DNA from: Oceanimonas baumannii
Lineage (GTDB): Bacteria; Pseudomonadota; Gammaproteobacteria; Enterobacterales; Aeromonadaceae
Direction: 5' to 3'
Assembly: GCF_002245495.1 (NCBI RefSeq)
Contig: NZ_NQJF01000001.1
Location: 248,001 to 312,000, forward strand
Length of the DNA stretch: 64,000 nucleotides
Positions 19,085-29,653 of the stretch are shown in pieces (positions within the stretch are counted from its first letter, which is position 1; every line of letters begins with the position of its first letter). The translations under genes and the position numbers were made by a program. The notes under the pieces are model-generated. The model made no database searches. It had not been told where the DNA came from and was given only the letters and a program-made list of their open reading frames with translations.

Positions 19085-19105
19085 GGTTCGCTCTTGTTCG
19101 TTACA

Positions 19106-20053
19106 TCAGGATTGCGGCACGGTCAGGCGGGCAACCCGTCCGGCGCGAAAAGAAGACAGATCCACTACCTTGTTAAGGTATTCGACACTGGCCGCCTGCG
19201 GTGCACCCAGCACCAGCCGGAACGGCGGTTTGCCCTTGAGCTCGAGGCGGTCGCTGGCGGTTTTCACCCCTTCAGATAACACCCGGCCTTCAGCATCAGT
19301 AATTTTTATCCAGCAGTCGGCACTAAAGCCCAGCACCAGCAGCTCGGGATCCGCCTCAGGGGTGATTTCGTCTACGGCCGGCACCTGCTCCACAGGCTCT
19401 GCAGACACTTCATCGGCAACCGGCTCTTCGTTAACGGCAACAGGAGAAGAAACCGTCTCTGCGTTCTCAATCTCAGCTCCGGCAATAGGTGCCTGGTCTG
19501 CGCCGGCTTCCGGCAATGCCTCTGCCACCGGCTCGGCAGAATCAGCAACCGGGGCTTGCGTTAACGCCGGCTCGTCTGCAATAGAAGCCGACTCCCTGAA
19601 GTCATAACCGGCACCGCTGTTTTGCCACCACCAGAATACCAGTGAGGCCACCAGCCCCAGTACCACCAGCCAGCTGATGAGTTTCAGCCACTTATCACTG
19701 GCCTGCTGGCGGGTCTTTTTAGAAAAGCTTTGCATCGGAGCCGGCCCGGCACTGCGCAACTGCGCCATCCCGGCCATACCGTCAAAGGCAGCCAGTGTCT
19801 GTTGCTCGTTTACGCCCACCAGCTTGGCATAGGCTTTTACATAGCCCCGCAAGAAGGTCAGTGCCACACCAGCTTTATAGTGGTCCTGATCGATAGACTC
19901 AATAACGGCCAGGCGCAGGTTCAGCCGGCGAGCCACTTCCTGCTGGCTCCAACCTCGGGCTTCACGCGCTTCCCGCAGCATGTTGCCGGGGCCGGTACCA
20001 CTGTTATTTTGTTCTTCTCCCGAAGGAAACTGTTCTTGATTATTCGTTGTCAT
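19106..20053 (-). CDS. rodZ: Cytoskeleton protein RodZ
   Basis: RodZ links MreB filaments to the cell-wall elongation machine and maintains rod shape. Order in 315 residues: cytoplasmic Cro/C1-type helix-turn-helix domain (about residues 22-90, GWSQQEVARRLNLRLAVIE), a basic stretch, one transmembrane segment (about 122-142, LISWLVVLGLVASLVFWWW), a long Ala/Pro/Glu-rich periplasmic linker, and a C-terminal DUF4115 domain (from LVLGFSADCWIKITDAEG). The start codon overlaps the end of pilF by 14 bases, implying coupled translation. Confidence 0.95.
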   Translation of the reverse strand: MTTNNQEQFPSGEEQNNSGTGPGNMLREAREARGWSQQEVARRLNLRLAVIESIDQDHYKAGVALTFLRGYVKAYAKLVGVNEQQTLAAFDGMAGMAQLRSAGPAPMQSFSKKTRQQASDKWLKLISWLVVLGLVASLVFWWWQNSGAGYDFRESASIADEPALTQAPVADSAEPVAEALPEAGADQAPIAGAEIENAETVSSPVAVNEEPVADEVSAEPVEQVPAVDEITPEADPELLVLGFSADCWIKITDAEGRVLSEGVKTASDRLELKGKPPFRLVLGAPQAASVEYLNKVVDLSSFRAGRVARLTVPQS

Positions 20054-20822
20054 GTGTCAGGAATCGCTCGGCTTGTTCTGAATCCGGAAATAAACGTACC
20101 AGCTCGGCCCCCGTCTCTCGGGACTGCGCTCTCAGGCCCAGCGCATTTGCACTCTGCACCATCAGCCATAAACTTTGCGCACTGGGTGCATGTTGCTGCT
20201 GGTAACGTTCAAGATAAACCCGGGCCATCGCCGGCTCATTACGCTCGAGCTCCAGTCCGGCAAGACCAAGCAACACCTGTTGCCTGTCAGGACTATACTC
20301 CAGCGCCCGGCGATAGTATTCCCGTGCAGCGCTTTCACGACCATTTTTAACCGCACACAAAGCGGCGTTCTCAAGGGTGTCAGCGACTCTGGCATAGCCT
20401 GATGCGGCCATTGCCCTGCTGAACATGACATCAGCCCGGGCAAATTGTTCCCGAGCACACAAAAAAGCACCGTAATTGTTCAGTCCGTCACCATGCTGAG
20501 GGTCCAGCCGCAACACCTGCTGATAGTGCTGCTCTGCCTTGTCATATTCCGCCACCGTCTGGTAAAAGTAGGCCAGCGCCAGATAAACATCAGGATTGCT
20601 GTCATCCTGCTCCAGTGCACGCTCAAGATTAAATTTGGCCTGGCCGGTATTTCCCTGACGCAAGTAAGCCAGGCCAAGGTTCATACGGGCCTGTGCCGCC
20701 TGAGCTGGTTCGAAGGTCACATCTGCCACCTGCCGGCCCTGACTCAGGTTAACCGTTTCACTGACACAGCCGGCCAGCGTGCTTGCCACCAGTACCGCCG
20801 GCAACAGAAGGGCCCTTTCCAT
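20040..20822 (-). CDS. pilF: Type IV pilus biogenesis lipoprotein PilF/PilW
   Basis: This 260-residue TPR lipoprotein has the lipobox LAGC after a short signal peptide. At least four TPR motifs follow (ARMNLGLAYLRQGNTGQA, PDVYLALAYFYQTVAEYDKA, DGLNNYGAFLCAREQ and others). PilF is the pilotin that takes the secretin PilQ to the outer membrane. The rlmN-pilF-rodZ-ispG order is the usual location in gammaproteobacteria that make type IV pili. No other pilus genes are in this window. Confidence 0.92.
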   Translation of the reverse strand: MERALLLPAVLVASTLAGCVSETVNLSQGRQVADVTFEPAQAAQARMNLGLAYLRQGNTGQAKFNLERALEQDDSNPDVYLALAYFYQTVAEYDKAEQHYQQVLRLDPQHGDGLNNYGAFLCAREQFARADVMFSRAMAASGYARVADTLENAALCAVKNGRESAAREYYRRALEYSPDRQQVLLGLAGLELERNEPAMARVYLERYQQQHAPSAQSLWLMVQSANALGLRAQSRETGAELVRLFPDSEQAERFLTHDNE

Positions 20823-20848
20823 TCCTCTTCCGCCCGTGTTCTTTGAAG

Positions 20849-21967
20849 TTAAACCATTGTGACGGATATACTTTGTTCCTGCATCCGTTTTTTCATGGTG
20901 CGCTTGGTACGGTCGATCACATCCCCTACCAGCTGACCACAGGCCGCGTCAATGTCGTCTCCGCGGGTCTTGCGAATGGTCACGGTATTGCCATACTGCA
21001 TCAGCACCTTGTTGAAGCGATCAATGCGGCTGTTGCTGGGTTTGCCGTAGGGGTTACCCGGGAAGGGGTTGAACGGGATCAGATTGATCTTGCAGGGCAA
21101 GTCCTTGAGCAGCTCGGCCAGCTCATGGGCGTGCTGCATGTCGTCATTCACATGATCGAGCAGCACATATTCAATGGTCACTTTGCCGTGGTTGGCGTTG
21201 GACACCGCCAAGTAACGACGAATACTGGCAATCAGCTCGGCAATATTATATTTGTCGTTGATCGGCATGATCTCGGAGCGCAGCTTGTCGTTAGGGGCAT
21301 GCAACGATACCGCCAGCGCCACATCGATCATGTCGGCCATTTTGTCGAGAGCCGGAACCACGCCGGAAGTAGACAGGGTAACGCGGCGCTTGGACAGACC
21401 AAAACCATAGTCTTCCAGCATCAGCCGCATGGCCGGCACCACATTATTAAGGTTAAGCAAAGGCTCGCCCATGCCCATCATCACCACATTGGTAATGGGC
21501 TTGCGACCAGAGTCTCGCACAAACCCTACCCGGCTGGCCGCACGCCAGACCTGGCCGATAATTTCCGACACTTTCAAATTACGGTTAAATCCCTGCTGGG
21601 CAGTAGAGCAGAACTTGCAGTCCAGCGCACAACCCACCTGAGACGACACGCACAGCGTGGCACGGTCGCCATCGGGAATATACACCGTCTCTACTTCCTG
21701 ATCGCCCACCATCATGGCCCACTTGATGGTGCCATCGGCCGACTTTTTCTCGACACTGATCTCAGGTGCGCGAATTTCGGCACGCGCTTTCAGCTTGCCA
21801 CGCAATACCTTGTTGATATTGGTCATCTGATCAAAGTCATCGCAACCGAAATGATAAATCCACTTCATCACCTGATCGGCACGGAAAGGTTTCTCTCCCA
21901 TCTCCTGAAAGAGTGCTCGCATGCCGTCACGATCCAGATCCAGCAGATTAATTTTGGTTTCACTCAT
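20849..21967 (-). CDS. rlmN: Dual-specificity 23S rRNA A2503 / tRNA A37 methyltransferase RlmN
   Basis: RlmN is a radical SAM enzyme that methylates C2 of adenine 2503 in 23S rRNA and of A37 in certain tRNAs. The start is set at [16 protein letters not shown] (21967); four extra residues upstream are possible. Visible features are the radical SAM CxxxCxxC motif (CALDCKFC), the GMGEPLLN motif, and the methyl-carrying cysteine region near the C-terminus ([12 protein letters not shown]). Length of about 372 fits the family. Confidence 0.96.
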   Translation of the reverse strand: MSETKINLLDLDRDGMRALFQEMGEKPFRADQVMKWIYHFGCDDFDQMTNINKVLRGKLKARAEIRAPEISVEKKSADGTIKWAMMVGDQEVETVYIPDGDRATLCVSSQVGCALDCKFCSTAQQGFNRNLKVSEIIGQVWRAASRVGFVRDSGRKPITNVVMMGMGEPLLNLNNVVPAMRLMLEDYGFGLSKRRVTLSTSGVVPALDKMADMIDVALAVSLHAPNDKLRSEIMPINDKYNIAELIASIRRYLAVSNANHGKVTIEYVLLDHVNDDMQHAHELAELLKDLPCKINLIPFNPFPGNPYGKPSNSRIDRFNKVLMQYGNTVTIRKTRGDDIDAACGQLVGDVIDRTKRTMKKRMQEQSISVTMV

Positions 21968-22110
21968 CGGTTGCCTCACGCGTTTTGACCAGAGCCCACA
22001 GGGCGCGAAATTGTACAGAGTTTAGCATCGGGTTGCCAGTGGCAAGCGAAACCGGGTCCGTCTGATACCAATCAAAGCTCCTCAAGTCTCAGTTCATCCG
22101 AACCGGATAT

Positions 22111-22136
22111 AAAAAAAGGCGCCGAAGCGCCTTTTT
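22111..22136 (-). terminator. Intrinsic terminator after ndk
   Basis: AAAAAAAGGCGC-CGAA-GCGCCTTTTT sits 17 bases beyond the ndk stop and about 145 bases before rlmN on the same strand. The T runs on both sides would allow action in both directions. Confidence 0.92.
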
Positions 22137-22153
22137 ATGCCCTTTACTCGCGA

Positions 22154-22585
22154 TTAGCGAGTACGCGGACAAACTTCTTCGTCGCTGAAGAAGTAAGCGA
22201 TTTCGCGGGCAGCAGACTCGGGAGCATCGGAGCCGTGCACAGCGTTTTCGTCGATGCTGTCGGCGTAGTCGGCACGCAGAGTACCAGCCAGCGCATCGGC
22301 AGGGTTGGTAGCACCCATGATTTCACGGTTGCGACGAACGGCATCTTCACCTTCCAGTACCTGAACCATCACAGGACCAGAAGTCATGAAGTCAACCAGC
22401 GCCTTGAAGAAAGGACGCTCGCTGTGCTCAGCGTAGAAGCCTTCAGCCTGCTCGCGGCTCAGGTGAACCATTTTGGAAGCAACGATTTTCAGACCAGCAG
22501 ACTCAAAACGGCCATAGATGGCGCCGATCAGGTTTTTGGCAACAGCGTCGGGCTTGACGATAGAAAAGGTACGTTCGATAGCCAT
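22154..22585 (-). CDS. ndk: Nucleoside diphosphate kinase
   Basis: Ndk balances nucleoside triphosphate pools by moving the gamma-phosphate through a phosphohistidine. The 143-residue length, N-terminal [12 protein letters not shown] and the active-site histidine in [20 protein letters not shown] are diagnostic. It has its own promoter and terminator, so it is monocistronic between pepB and rlmN. The ribosome-binding site AAAGGATACC precedes the ATG. Confidence 0.97.
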   Translation of the reverse strand: MAIERTFSIVKPDAVAKNLIGAIYGRFESAGLKIVASKMVHLSREQAEGFYAEHSERPFFKALVDFMTSGPVMVQVLEGEDAVRRNREIMGATNPADALAGTLRADYADSIDENAVHGSDAPESAAREIAYFFSDEEVCPRTR

Positions 22586-22637
22586 AGGGGTATCCTTTAA
22601 ATCAACAGGTTCTGTTTTCGATAGTAAAAACGCGCGG

Positions 22638-22643
22638 ATTATA
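22638..22643 (-). promoter_or_regulatory. -10 element of the ndk promoter
   Basis: A perfect TATAAT on the minus strand lies about 52 bases before the ndk start. No good -35 hexamer is found at 16-18 bases, so the promoter may rely on other contacts. Confidence 0.5.
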
Positions 22644-22682
22644 CGAAAAGCGGCGGCGAGTTAACACCGCCCGCAACGATTT

Positions 22683-23990
22683 TTATTCTGCCTGCGCCCC
22701 GGACACCTGCGCCAGCATGGCGGCAATGGTACGCACCCCATGCCCCTTACCACCGGCAGCCCAGAGATCATTGGGCACTTTCTGATAAGAGCCAGAAAGA
22801 TCCATATGCACCCAATTGCAGCCATTATCCGGCACAAACCGGGACAGGAACGCGGCCGCCGTGGATGCGCCGGCCTGACCTTCCCCGGCATGCACATTGG
22901 CCATATCCGCAAAGGCAGAAGGCAACAGGCCCTGATGGAACGGCTCCAGCGGCAATGACCAGGCTTTCTCGCCCTCCGCTTTCGCTGCCTGCACCGTTTG
23001 CAGCGCCAGCTCTTCATTCATACTGAACACCGCATTATAATCCCGGCCCAGAGCCATTTTGGCTGCCCCGGTGAGCGTGGCGGCATCCAGAATAAAAGGC
23101 GCACCGGTAGCAGAGGCGGCCAGCAGACCGTCGGCCAGAACCAGCCGGCCTTCCGCATCGGTATTCAGAATTTCTACGCTCAGGCCATTTCGGTAGGTCA
23201 GAATATCGCCCAGCTTAAAGGCGTGACCCGATACCAGGTTTTCGGCACAACACAGAAACAGTTTTACCCGCTGGCTCAGACCACGGGCAATGGCCAGCGC
23301 CAGTGCACCGGTTACGGTGGCGGCCCCGCCCATGTCGGATTTCATCACCGACATGCCGTCTGAAGGTTTTATGCTGTAACCGCCGGAGTCAAAGGTAATC
23401 CCCTTACCTACCAGGCAGGCCGCCACAGGGGCCTCGGCATTGTCACCAGGGTTAAAATCCAGCTCCAGCAGTGTGGGCGGGCGGCTGCTGCCCCGGCCCA
23501 CTTCATAAATACCGGTATAACCCAGATCTTTGAGCTGTTCACCGCTGTAAATCCGGTAGGTCACCGCCTCCGGGGCCAGGGACTGAATAAACTTGCCCGC
23601 TTCGGTCGCCAGCGATGCCGGATAGATATCTTCGGGCGTACCGTTGATCATTTCCCGCACCCAGTTGATGGCCGTGCTGCGGGCATTAAACTCCGCCAGA
23701 TCGTCAGCGCTCAGCTCCGCCAGTTCAAGCTGCTGGCCGCCCTTGGCATTGTAGAAACCCTGCGCAAAAGCCCAGCTGTTTTCAAGGGTCCAGTCGTCAC
23801 CACAAAGCGCCACATCCTTGATCCCCATGCCGTCGAGCTTGCGGCCGGCCTGTTGTACCCGGCGCGCCGGCTCACCATGGCCATCCAGGTGCACCCGCAC
23901 CTCGTCATTCTGAAAGCTGAGTAACGCTTTGTCGCCCCAGCAAGCTGGGGCTGCGTCGGTAGTCAGCATCACCTTCATGGTTGCAGACAT
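22683..23990 (-). CDS. pepB: Peptidase B (leucyl aminopeptidase family M17)
   Basis: This cytosolic aminopeptidase has about 435 residues. The M17 signature NTDAEGRLVLADGL and the metal-binding segment GKGITFDSGGYSIKPSDGM with the following KSDMGG are intact. The size and the position right after the ISC operon identify PepB rather than PepA. Two ATG codons in tandem follow the ribosome-binding site AAGGAGTC; the second (23990) has better spacing. A terminator between iscX and pepB suggests separate or partial readthrough transcription. Confidence 0.93.
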   Translation of the reverse strand: MSATMKVMLTTDAAPACWGDKALLSFQNDEVRVHLDGHGEPARRVQQAGRKLDGMGIKDVALCGDDWTLENSWAFAQGFYNAKGGQQLELAELSADDLAEFNARSTAINWVREMINGTPEDIYPASLATEAGKFIQSLAPEAVTYRIYSGEQLKDLGYTGIYEVGRGSSRPPTLLELDFNPGDNAEAPVAACLVGKGITFDSGGYSIKPSDGMSVMKSDMGGAATVTGALALAIARGLSQRVKLFLCCAENLVSGHAFKLGDILTYRNGLSVEILNTDAEGRLVLADGLLAASATGAPFILDAATLTGAAKMALGRDYNAVFSMNEELALQTVQAAKAEGEKAWSLPLEPFHQGLLPSAFADMANVHAGEGQAGASTAAAFLSRFVPDNGCNWVHMDLSGSYQKVPNDLWAAGGKGHGVRTIAAMLAQVSGAQAE

Positions 23991-24031
23991 CATGACTCCT
24001 TGTTATTCGATAAACATCGTTTGTTCGGATC

Positions 24032-24057
24032 AAAAAAGCCACAGTATCACTGTGGCT
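24032..24057 (-). terminator. Intrinsic terminator at the end of the isc operon
   Basis: On the minus strand AGCCACAG-TGATA-CTGTGGCT is followed by six T. It lies between iscX and pepB and marks the likely end of the isc transcript. Confidence 0.9.
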
Positions 24058-24119
24058 CTTAATAAAGCTATATGCAGTCAGCAGACTGGCGCTTACGGCT
24101 TAAAGCTGACAGCGTTCAG

Positions 24120-24320
24120 TTAATCGTATTCATCCATCCAGGCGAGAATGATCGCTTCCAGAATACGCTCATTGGAGTGCTCCGGCTCATCGTCAAACTC
24201 GTCCAGATCACAAATCCACCGGTGCAAATCAGTAAAGCGTACGGTTTTAGGATCCACCTCGGGGTAATCTTCCAGCAATGCCAGGGCAATGTCCTGACTG
24301 TCGGTCCATTTAAGGCTCAT
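24120..24320 (-). CDS. iscX: Fe-S assembly protein IscX
   Basis: This 66-residue acidic protein matches E. coli IscX (YfhJ) from [14 protein letters not shown] to the C-terminal ILAWMDEYD. IscX binds iron and the cysteine desulfurase IscS and tunes cluster assembly, acting as a frataxin-like regulator. It is the last gene of the isc operon, with its usual place after fdx. Confidence 0.95.
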   Translation of the reverse strand: MSLKWTDSQDIALALLEDYPEVDPKTVRFTDLHRWICDLDEFDDEPEHSNERILEAIILAWMDEYD

Positions 24321-24355
24321 ATTGGCTCCTTATTATCCCCGTTATGCTTACCGGA

Positions 24356-24694
24356 TCAGTGGCTTTCCGACACCATGTTGACAGTATACAGCGGAATCTC
24401 CACCACCAGATCTTCGTTGTCAACGACCGCCTGACAGCCCAGCCTTGATTCCGGCTCAAGACCCCAGGCCTTGTCCAGCATATCGTCTTCCAGCTCGGTG
24501 CTTTCTTCCAGCGAGTCAAAACCTTCCCGCACGATCACATGGCAAGTGGTGCAGGCACAGGATTTTTCGCAGGCATGCTCAATATCAATACCATTACGCA
24601 GTGCCACATCAAGTACGGTTTCACCGTTCTGGGCATCGACGGCCGCCCCTTCGGGGCAAAGCTCGGCATGAGGCAAAAAAACAATTTTCGGCAT
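24356..24694 (-). CDS. fdx: ISC-type [2Fe-2S] ferredoxin
   Basis: This 112-residue adrenodoxin-type ferredoxin supplies electrons for cluster assembly. The four cysteine ligands are seen as C-x5-C-x2-C (ACEKSCACTTCHV) and the distal SRLGCQAVV. The N-terminus MPKIVFLPHAELCPEG is characteristic of the isc operon ferredoxin. It starts 2 bases after the hscA stop. Confidence 0.95.
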   Translation of the reverse strand: MPKIVFLPHAELCPEGAAVDAQNGETVLDVALRNGIDIEHACEKSCACTTCHVIVREGFDSLEESTELEDDMLDKAWGLEPESRLGCQAVVDNEDLVVEIPLYTVNMVSESH

Positions 24695-24696
24695 GG

Positions 24697-26541
24697 TTAC
24701 ACCTTGTCCACTCGTTGACCAGCCAGCGCCTTGCGAATGGAAGCATCCATTCGGCGGGCGGCAAAATCGGCCGTTTGTTTGTCGGTTTGTTCAATGGCAG
24801 CTTTAATGGCGTCCGCATTATCACCCTGAGCCGCCTGTTGCAACGCCTCCAGCGAGGCAATCACCGCAGCCTGCTCCTGCTCGCTGAGCAGTTCATCACC
24901 ATCGGCCTGCAGCGCACTGATGATGTTTTCCACCACCCGGGCCGCTTCTACTTTCTGCTCCGCCAGCATACGTGCAGCGATGTCTTCTTCGGCATGCTCA
25001 AAAGAAGCCTTAAGCATGCTGGAAATATCTTCTTCCTTCAGGCCATAAGAGGGTTTGACCTCAATGCTGGCCTGCACCCCGGACGATTTTTCCAGGGCAC
25101 TGACAGACAAGAGCCCATCGGCATCAACCTGAAACATCACCCGGATATGAGCGGCACCGGCCGCCATCGGCGGAATACCGGTCAGTTCAAAGCGGGCCAG
25201 AGAGCGGCAATCAGCCACCAGCTCGCGCTCTCCCTGCACCACATGAATGGCCATCGCCGTCTGACCATCCTTAAAGGTGGTAAACTCCTGCGCCCGGGCC
25301 ACGGGAATAGTGGTATTGCGGGGAATGACCTTTTCCACCAGGCCACCCATGGTTTCAAGACCTAGCGACAGCGGAATGACATCCAGCAGCAGCATGTCGC
25401 TGTCAGGCTTGTTACCAATCAGAATGTCGGCCTGAATGCTGGCACCAATGGCCACCACCTTGTCGGGATCGATGCTGGTCAGCGGCTCGCGGGCAAAGAA
25501 CTCACCCACTCGCGTCCGCACCAGCGGCACCCGGGTGGAGCCCCCCACCATCACCACATTCTGTACTTCATCCTGTGTCACCCCGGCGTCTTTCAGTGCA
25601 CGGCGGCAAGCCATCAGGGTTTTGTTAACCCAGGGCTGAATAAGCGCGTTGAACTGCTCCCGGGTCAGCTCACCCTGCCACTCCTGCCAGCACACGGTAA
25701 CCGTGTCGCTGTCGGTCAGGGCAATTTTGGCCGCGCTGGCGGCATCCAGCAGGTTACGCTGCTGTGCCGGTGTCAGCTCGGTCACGCCGGCCTGAGCCTG
25801 AATCCAGTCGGCCAGGGCGTGATCAAAGTCATCTCCGCCAAGGGCAGAATCACCGCCCGTGGCCAGTACCTCAAACACCCCTTTGTGCAGACGCAGAACG
25901 GAAATGTCGAAGGTGCCGCCGCCCAGGTCAAAGACCGCAATCACCCCTTCCTGCCCGGAATCCAGGCCATAGGCGATGGCGGCAGCGGTCGGCTCATTAA
26001 GCAGGCGCAGTACATTCAGCCCCGCCAGCTGAGCCGCATCTTTGGTGCCCTGACGCTGAGCGTCGTCAAAATAGGCCGGCACCGTGATCACCGCCCCTTC
26101 CACCGGGTTGCCCAGCGCTTGCACCGCTCTGTCATTCAGCTCAGCCAGAATATCCGCAGATACCTGCACCGGGTTCTTCACGCCCTGGGGCGTATTCAGC
26201 TCAATAATGCCGGCACCGGTGTCACGAAAATCATAAGGCAGCTTGTGCACCGGCACATCGGCCAGAGCCTTACCCAGCAATCGTTTCACCGAGACAATGG
26301 TGTTTTGCGGATCCAGCTCTGCTTCGTGCTTGGCGTTGTAGCCAACACGTTTCTCATCCTGGGTGTAGTGCACCACCGAAGGGAGCAGCTCCCTGCCCTG
26401 TTCATCGGCCAGGGTTTCAGCCAGGCCACTGCGCACCACGGCAACCAGCGAGTTGGTCGTGCCCAGATCGATGCCAATGGCCCACTTATGCTCGTGCGGA
26501 GCCGCGCTCTGGCCCGGCTCGGAAATTTGTAACAATGCCAT
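24697..26541 (-). CDS. hscA: Fe-S cluster-dedicated Hsp70 chaperone HscA
   Basis: This 614-residue Hsp70 releases the assembled cluster from IscU with HscB as co-chaperone. The nucleotide-binding domain starts with [14 protein letters not shown] and includes [17 protein letters not shown] and [13 protein letters not shown]. The substrate domain begins near [14 protein letters not shown]. The length and operon position distinguish it from DnaK. A 5-base gap separates it from hscB. Confidence 0.97.
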   Translation of the reverse strand: MALLQISEPGQSAAPHEHKWAIGIDLGTTNSLVAVVRSGLAETLADEQGRELLPSVVHYTQDEKRVGYNAKHEAELDPQNTIVSVKRLLGKALADVPVHKLPYDFRDTGAGIIELNTPQGVKNPVQVSADILAELNDRAVQALGNPVEGAVITVPAYFDDAQRQGTKDAAQLAGLNVLRLLNEPTAAAIAYGLDSGQEGVIAVFDLGGGTFDISVLRLHKGVFEVLATGGDSALGGDDFDHALADWIQAQAGVTELTPAQQRNLLDAASAAKIALTDSDTVTVCWQEWQGELTREQFNALIQPWVNKTLMACRRALKDAGVTQDEVQNVVMVGGSTRVPLVRTRVGEFFAREPLTSIDPDKVVAIGASIQADILIGNKPDSDMLLLDVIPLSLGLETMGGLVEKVIPRNTTIPVARAQEFTTFKDGQTAMAIHVVQGERELVADCRSLARFELTGIPPMAAGAAHIRVMFQVDADGLLSVSALEKSSGVQASIEVKPSYGLKEEDISSMLKASFEHAEEDIAARMLAEQKVEAARVVENIISALQADGDELLSEQEQAAVIASLEALQQAAQGDNADAIKAAIEQTDKQTADFAARRMDASIRKALAGQRVDKV

Positions 26542-26546
26542 GAGAT

Positions 26547-27065
26547 TCAGAATTCCTGCTGCGCGTCTTCTACCCGCTCAAGTTCGGCGTGCAGTTTGGC
26601 CATAAATTTCAGTTTGCGGACCGTGTCGGCGGCCGGCTCCCAATCACCGGTGTTCAGCTGTCGTTCCAGCTCACCGTAATAATCGTCAGAAGCCTGCTTC
26701 AGCTCCCGATCAAACGCCATGATGGCAGCAAACACGTCGCCGGCAGCAGGAATATCTTCCAGCTGCTCACGCCATTCCATTTGCTGCATCAGAAACATGG
26801 GGTCTTTCAGGGTTTGCTGCTCGCCCCGAATATCCACGCCTTGCAGCGATAACAGATATTCGGCCCGGCCGAGGGGATTTTTCAGGGTAGAAAAAGCGTC
26901 GTTGATGCGGGCGGCCTGTTGTACCGCCTGCAGGCGCTCCCGCTCAGGGCGGGAGGCGAATTTATCAGGATGGAACCGGGTCTGCAGCTGACGGTAGGCC
27001 TGTGCCAGCGCCTCACCGTCAAGCCGGAACTGTGCCGGCAGGCCAAACAGCTCAAAGTAGTTCAT
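26547..27065 (-). CDS. hscB: Co-chaperone HscB (J-domain protein)
   Basis: This protein has about 172 residues from the ATG at 27065 ([13 protein letters not shown]), the usual HscB start; the longer frame adds a leader overlapping iscA. The N-terminal J domain has the HPD motif ([14 protein letters not shown]) that activates HscA ATPase, and the C-terminal three-helix bundle binds IscU. It is part of the isc operon. Confidence 0.95.
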   Translation of the reverse strand: MNYFELFGLPAQFRLDGEALAQAYRQLQTRFHPDKFASRPERERLQAVQQAARINDAFSTLKNPLGRAEYLLSLQGVDIRGEQQTLKDPMFLMQQMEWREQLEDIPAAGDVFAAIMAFDRELKQASDDYYGELERQLNTGDWEPAADTVRKLKFMAKLHAELERVEDAQQEF

Positions 27066-27075
27066 GCTGTCTTCC

Positions 27076-27399
27076 TTAAACGTTAAAGCTCTCGCCGCAG
27101 CCACATTCCCCGGTAGTGTTGGGGTTGTTGAACTTGAAGCCTTCGTTCAGTCCTTCTTTAACAAAGTCCAGTTCGGTGCCATCCAGGTAAACCAGGCTCT
27201 TGCTGTCGACGATCACCTTGACCTCGCCATGCTCGAACACCTGATCGCCTTCGGACAGCTCATCCACAAACTCCAGCACATAAGCAAGCCCGGAGCAGCC
27301 GGAAGTTTTCACCCCCAACCTCAGGCCAATGCCTTTGCCTCTGTTGTTAATAAAAGCCTGCACCCGCTGGGCGGCCGAGTCGGTAATGGTGATCGCCAT
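27076..27399 (-). CDS. iscA: Iron-sulfur carrier protein IscA
   Basis: This A-type carrier has 107 residues from the ATG at 27399 ([13 protein letters not shown]). The three conserved cysteines are in TSGCSGLAY and ECGCGESF. It binds iron or clusters and delivers [4Fe-4S] clusters to targets. The frame continues upstream to 27444 but that part overlaps iscU and does not look like the family. Confidence 0.96.
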   Translation of the reverse strand: MAITITDSAAQRVQAFINNRGKGIGLRLGVKTSGCSGLAYVLEFVDELSEGDQVFEHGEVKVIVDSKSLVYLDGTELDFVKEGLNEGFKFNNPNTTGECGCGESFNV

Positions 27400-27409
27400 A
27401 ATAACTCCG

Positions 27410-27796
27410 TTACGCCAGGTTCTTTTTCTTTTTGTAATCGTCAATGGCCGCTTTGATCGCGTCCTCTGCCAGAATGGAGCAGTGGATCTTCACCGGCGGC
27501 AATGCCAGCTCTTCGGCAATATCGGTGTTCTTGATGCTGGCAGCTTCGTCCAGGCTCTTGCCTTTTACCCATTCGGTGATCAGCGAGCTGGAGGCAATGG
27601 CCGAACCACAGCCGTACGTTTTGAACTTGGCATCTTCAATAATGCCTTCTTCAGTGATTTTCAGCTGCAGTTTCATCACGTCGCCACAGGCGGGCGCGCC
27701 AACCATACCCGTCGCAATGCTGGGGTCGTTTTTGTCAAAACCGCCGACGTTACGGGGGTTTTCGTAGTGATCAATTACTTTTTCGCTGTAAGCCAT
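27410..27796 (-). CDS. iscU: Fe-S scaffold protein IscU
   Basis: IscU is the scaffold on which the cluster is built. All hallmarks are seen in 128 residues: cysteines in [21 protein letters not shown] and [10 protein letters not shown], the assembly aspartate near [10 protein letters not shown], and an LPPVK motif that HscA recognises. It follows iscS by 31 bases. Confidence 0.97.
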   Translation of the reverse strand: MAYSEKVIDHYENPRNVGGFDKNDPSIATGMVGAPACGDVMKLQLKITEEGIIEDAKFKTYGCGSAIASSSLITEWVKGKSLDEAASIKNTDIAEELALPPVKIHCSILAEDAIKAAIDDYKKKKNLA

Positions 27797-27827
27797 GATT
27801 CAATTCCTCTCGCAATCCGTTAACACC

Positions 27828-29042
27828 TTAATGGTGTGCCCATTCTACTTTGTCCAGGTCTACACCATCTTTGAACATCTCCCACAGCGGAGACATTTCG
27901 CGCAGGCGCCCGATGGACTCATTCACCAAACGAATGGCGTAATCAATTTCTTCTTCCGTGGTAAAACGGCCGATGCTGAAGCGAATGGAGCTGTGCGCCA
28001 GTTCGTCGTTCAGTCCCAGGGCCCGCAGTACATAAGACGGCTCCAGGCTGGCAGAGGTACAGGCTGAACCGGAGGATACCGCCAGATCTTTCAGAGCCAT
28101 CATCAGTGATTCACCTTCTACGTAGGCGAAACTGATATTAAGAAGGCCGGGTACCCGCTGTTCCAGGTCACCATTGACATGCACTTCTTCAATGTCTTTC
28201 AGGCCATTGAACAGGCGCTGACGCAAAGCCAGAATGTGCTCGCCTTCGGCCTGCATTTCTTCTTTGGCAATGCGGAAGGCTTCGCCCATACCAACAATCT
28301 GGTGGGTTGCAAGGGTGCCGGAGCGCATACCGCGCTCATGCCCGCCACCGTGCATCTGGGCTTCCAGACGAACCCGCGGTTTGCGGCAGACATAAAGGGC
28401 GCCAATACCCTTGGGACCATAAATTTTGTGGGCCGACATGGACAACAGATCGATATTCATGTCCTGCACGTCCAGCGGAATTTTACCGGCACTCTGGGCA
28501 CCATCCACATGGAACATAATCTTGCGGCTGCGGCACAGTTCACCAATGGCCTTCACATCCTGAATAACACCGGTTTCGTTATTCACATGCATGATGCTCA
28601 CCAGCACGGTATCGTCGCGCAGGGCACCTTCAATCTGCTCAAGAGTGAACAAACCATTGGGCTGAGGCTCCAGGTAGGTAACCTCATAGCCTTCCCGCTC
28701 CAGCTGACGGCAGGGATCCAGCACCGCTTTGTGTTCGGTTTTGGAGGTAACAATGTGTTTGCCCTTTTTGCCATAGAAATGGGCAATTCCCTTGATGGCC
28801 AGGTTGTCAGACTCGGTCGCACCGGAGGTAAATACGATTTCCCGCGGGTCGGCGTTGATCAAATCAGCAATCTGGTTACGGGCGATATCTACCGCCTCTT
28901 CCGCCTGCCAGCCAAACCGGTGGGAGCGGGAAGCCGGGTTACCAAAAAAGCCATCCGGCGTCAGGTATTGCATCATTTTTTCGGCAACGCGCGGATCTAC
29001 CGGGCAGGTAGCCGCATAGTCGAGATAAATGGGCAGTTTCAT
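27828..29042 (-). CDS. iscS: Cysteine desulfurase IscS
   Basis: This 404-residue class V PLP enzyme takes sulfur from cysteine and passes it to IscU, TusA and others. The PLP lysine is in [18 protein letters not shown] and the mobile catalytic cysteine in [16 protein letters not shown]. The start at 29042 ([12 protein letters not shown]) is favoured over the ATG three bases upstream by spacing from GGAG. A TusA-like possible acceptor is encoded at 56.7 kb. Confidence 0.97.
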   Translation of the reverse strand: MKLPIYLDYAATCPVDPRVAEKMMQYLTPDGFFGNPASRSHRFGWQAEEAVDIARNQIADLINADPREIVFTSGATESDNLAIKGIAHFYGKKGKHIVTSKTEHKAVLDPCRQLEREGYEVTYLEPQPNGLFTLEQIEGALRDDTVLVSIMHVNNETGVIQDVKAIGELCRSRKIMFHVDGAQSAGKIPLDVQDMNIDLLSMSAHKIYGPKGIGALYVCRKPRVRLEAQMHGGGHERGMRSGTLATHQIVGMGEAFRIAKEEMQAEGEHILALRQRLFNGLKDIEEVHVNGDLEQRVPGLLNISFAYVEGESLMMALKDLAVSSGSACTSASLEPSYVLRALGLNDELAHSSIRFSIGRFTTEEEIDYAIRLVNESIGRLREMSPLWEMFKDGVDLDKVEWAHH

Positions 29043-29093
29043 CATATTCTCCGTTACAACGCTGCCCTTTTCGGCAGTCTTGTCATCGACATT

Positions 29094-29591
29094 TTAAAGT
29101 TGAACTTTAACGCTCACAGCCTGTTCCTGGCTATCTCCCAGGTTCAGCATGCTCAGGTGTTTGTCTTGCTGTCCGGATATGCGCCGGACTTCGTTCTGGC
29201 TGACCAACTCCGCCAGGGTAATGGCATCAAGAAAATTGCTGATCCGTTCACTCAGGGCACACCACAGTGAGTGGGTCAGGCACTGATTGCCGCTCTGACA
29301 ATCACCTTTGCCCTGGCACTTGGTGGCATCAACCGACTCATCCACGGCGGCAATCACGGCACCCACGGAAATATCACCGGCCTCCAGACCCAGCAGATAC
29401 CCCCCACCCGGGCCTCGTACACTGCTTACCAGTCCTTGCTTGCGCAGGCGGGAAAACAGCTGTTCAAGGTAAGAGAGGGAAATGCCCTGCCGCTCGGAAA
29501 TATCGGCCAGGGATACCGGGCCGTCATTGGCATGCAAAGCCACATCCAGCATGGCGGTCACTGCATAACGCCCTTTCGATGTCAGTCTCAT
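29094..29591 (-). CDS. iscR: Iron-sulfur cluster regulator IscR
   Basis: This 165-residue Rrf2-family regulator has a winged helix at the N-terminus ([19 protein letters not shown]). The [2Fe-2S] ligands C92, C98, C104 and H107 lie in [16 protein letters not shown]. Holo-IscR represses the isc operon and apo-IscR activates suf-type genes. Two adjacent type 1 IscR sites lie directly upstream, consistent with autorepression. Confidence 0.96.
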   Translation of the reverse strand: MRLTSKGRYAVTAMLDVALHANDGPVSLADISERQGISLSYLEQLFSRLRKQGLVSSVRGPGGGYLLGLEAGDISVGAVIAAVDESVDATKCQGKGDCQSGNQCLTHSLWCALSERISNFLDAITLAELVSQNEVRRISGQQDKHLSMLNLGDSQEQAVSVKVQL

Positions 29592-29628
29592 GAAATTAAA
29601 CCGTTTTCGAACATGGCGTCAGGTTGTC

Positions 29629-29653
29629 ATACCCGAGTGTTTCAGTCAAGTAT
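29629..29653 (-). promoter_or_regulatory. IscR type 1 operator, proximal site
   Basis: Read on the minus strand, the 25 bases ATACTTGACT-GAAAC-ACTCGGGTAT fit the E. coli type 1 IscR consensus, as I recall it, at 24 of 25 positions. The centre lies about 50 bases before the iscR start. It includes a TTGACT that could serve as a -35 box. Confidence 0.85.

Noticed and set aside
20783-21988. 401-codon plus-strand frame opposite rlmN
   Set aside because: Antisense shadow of rlmN with low-complexity His-rich translation.
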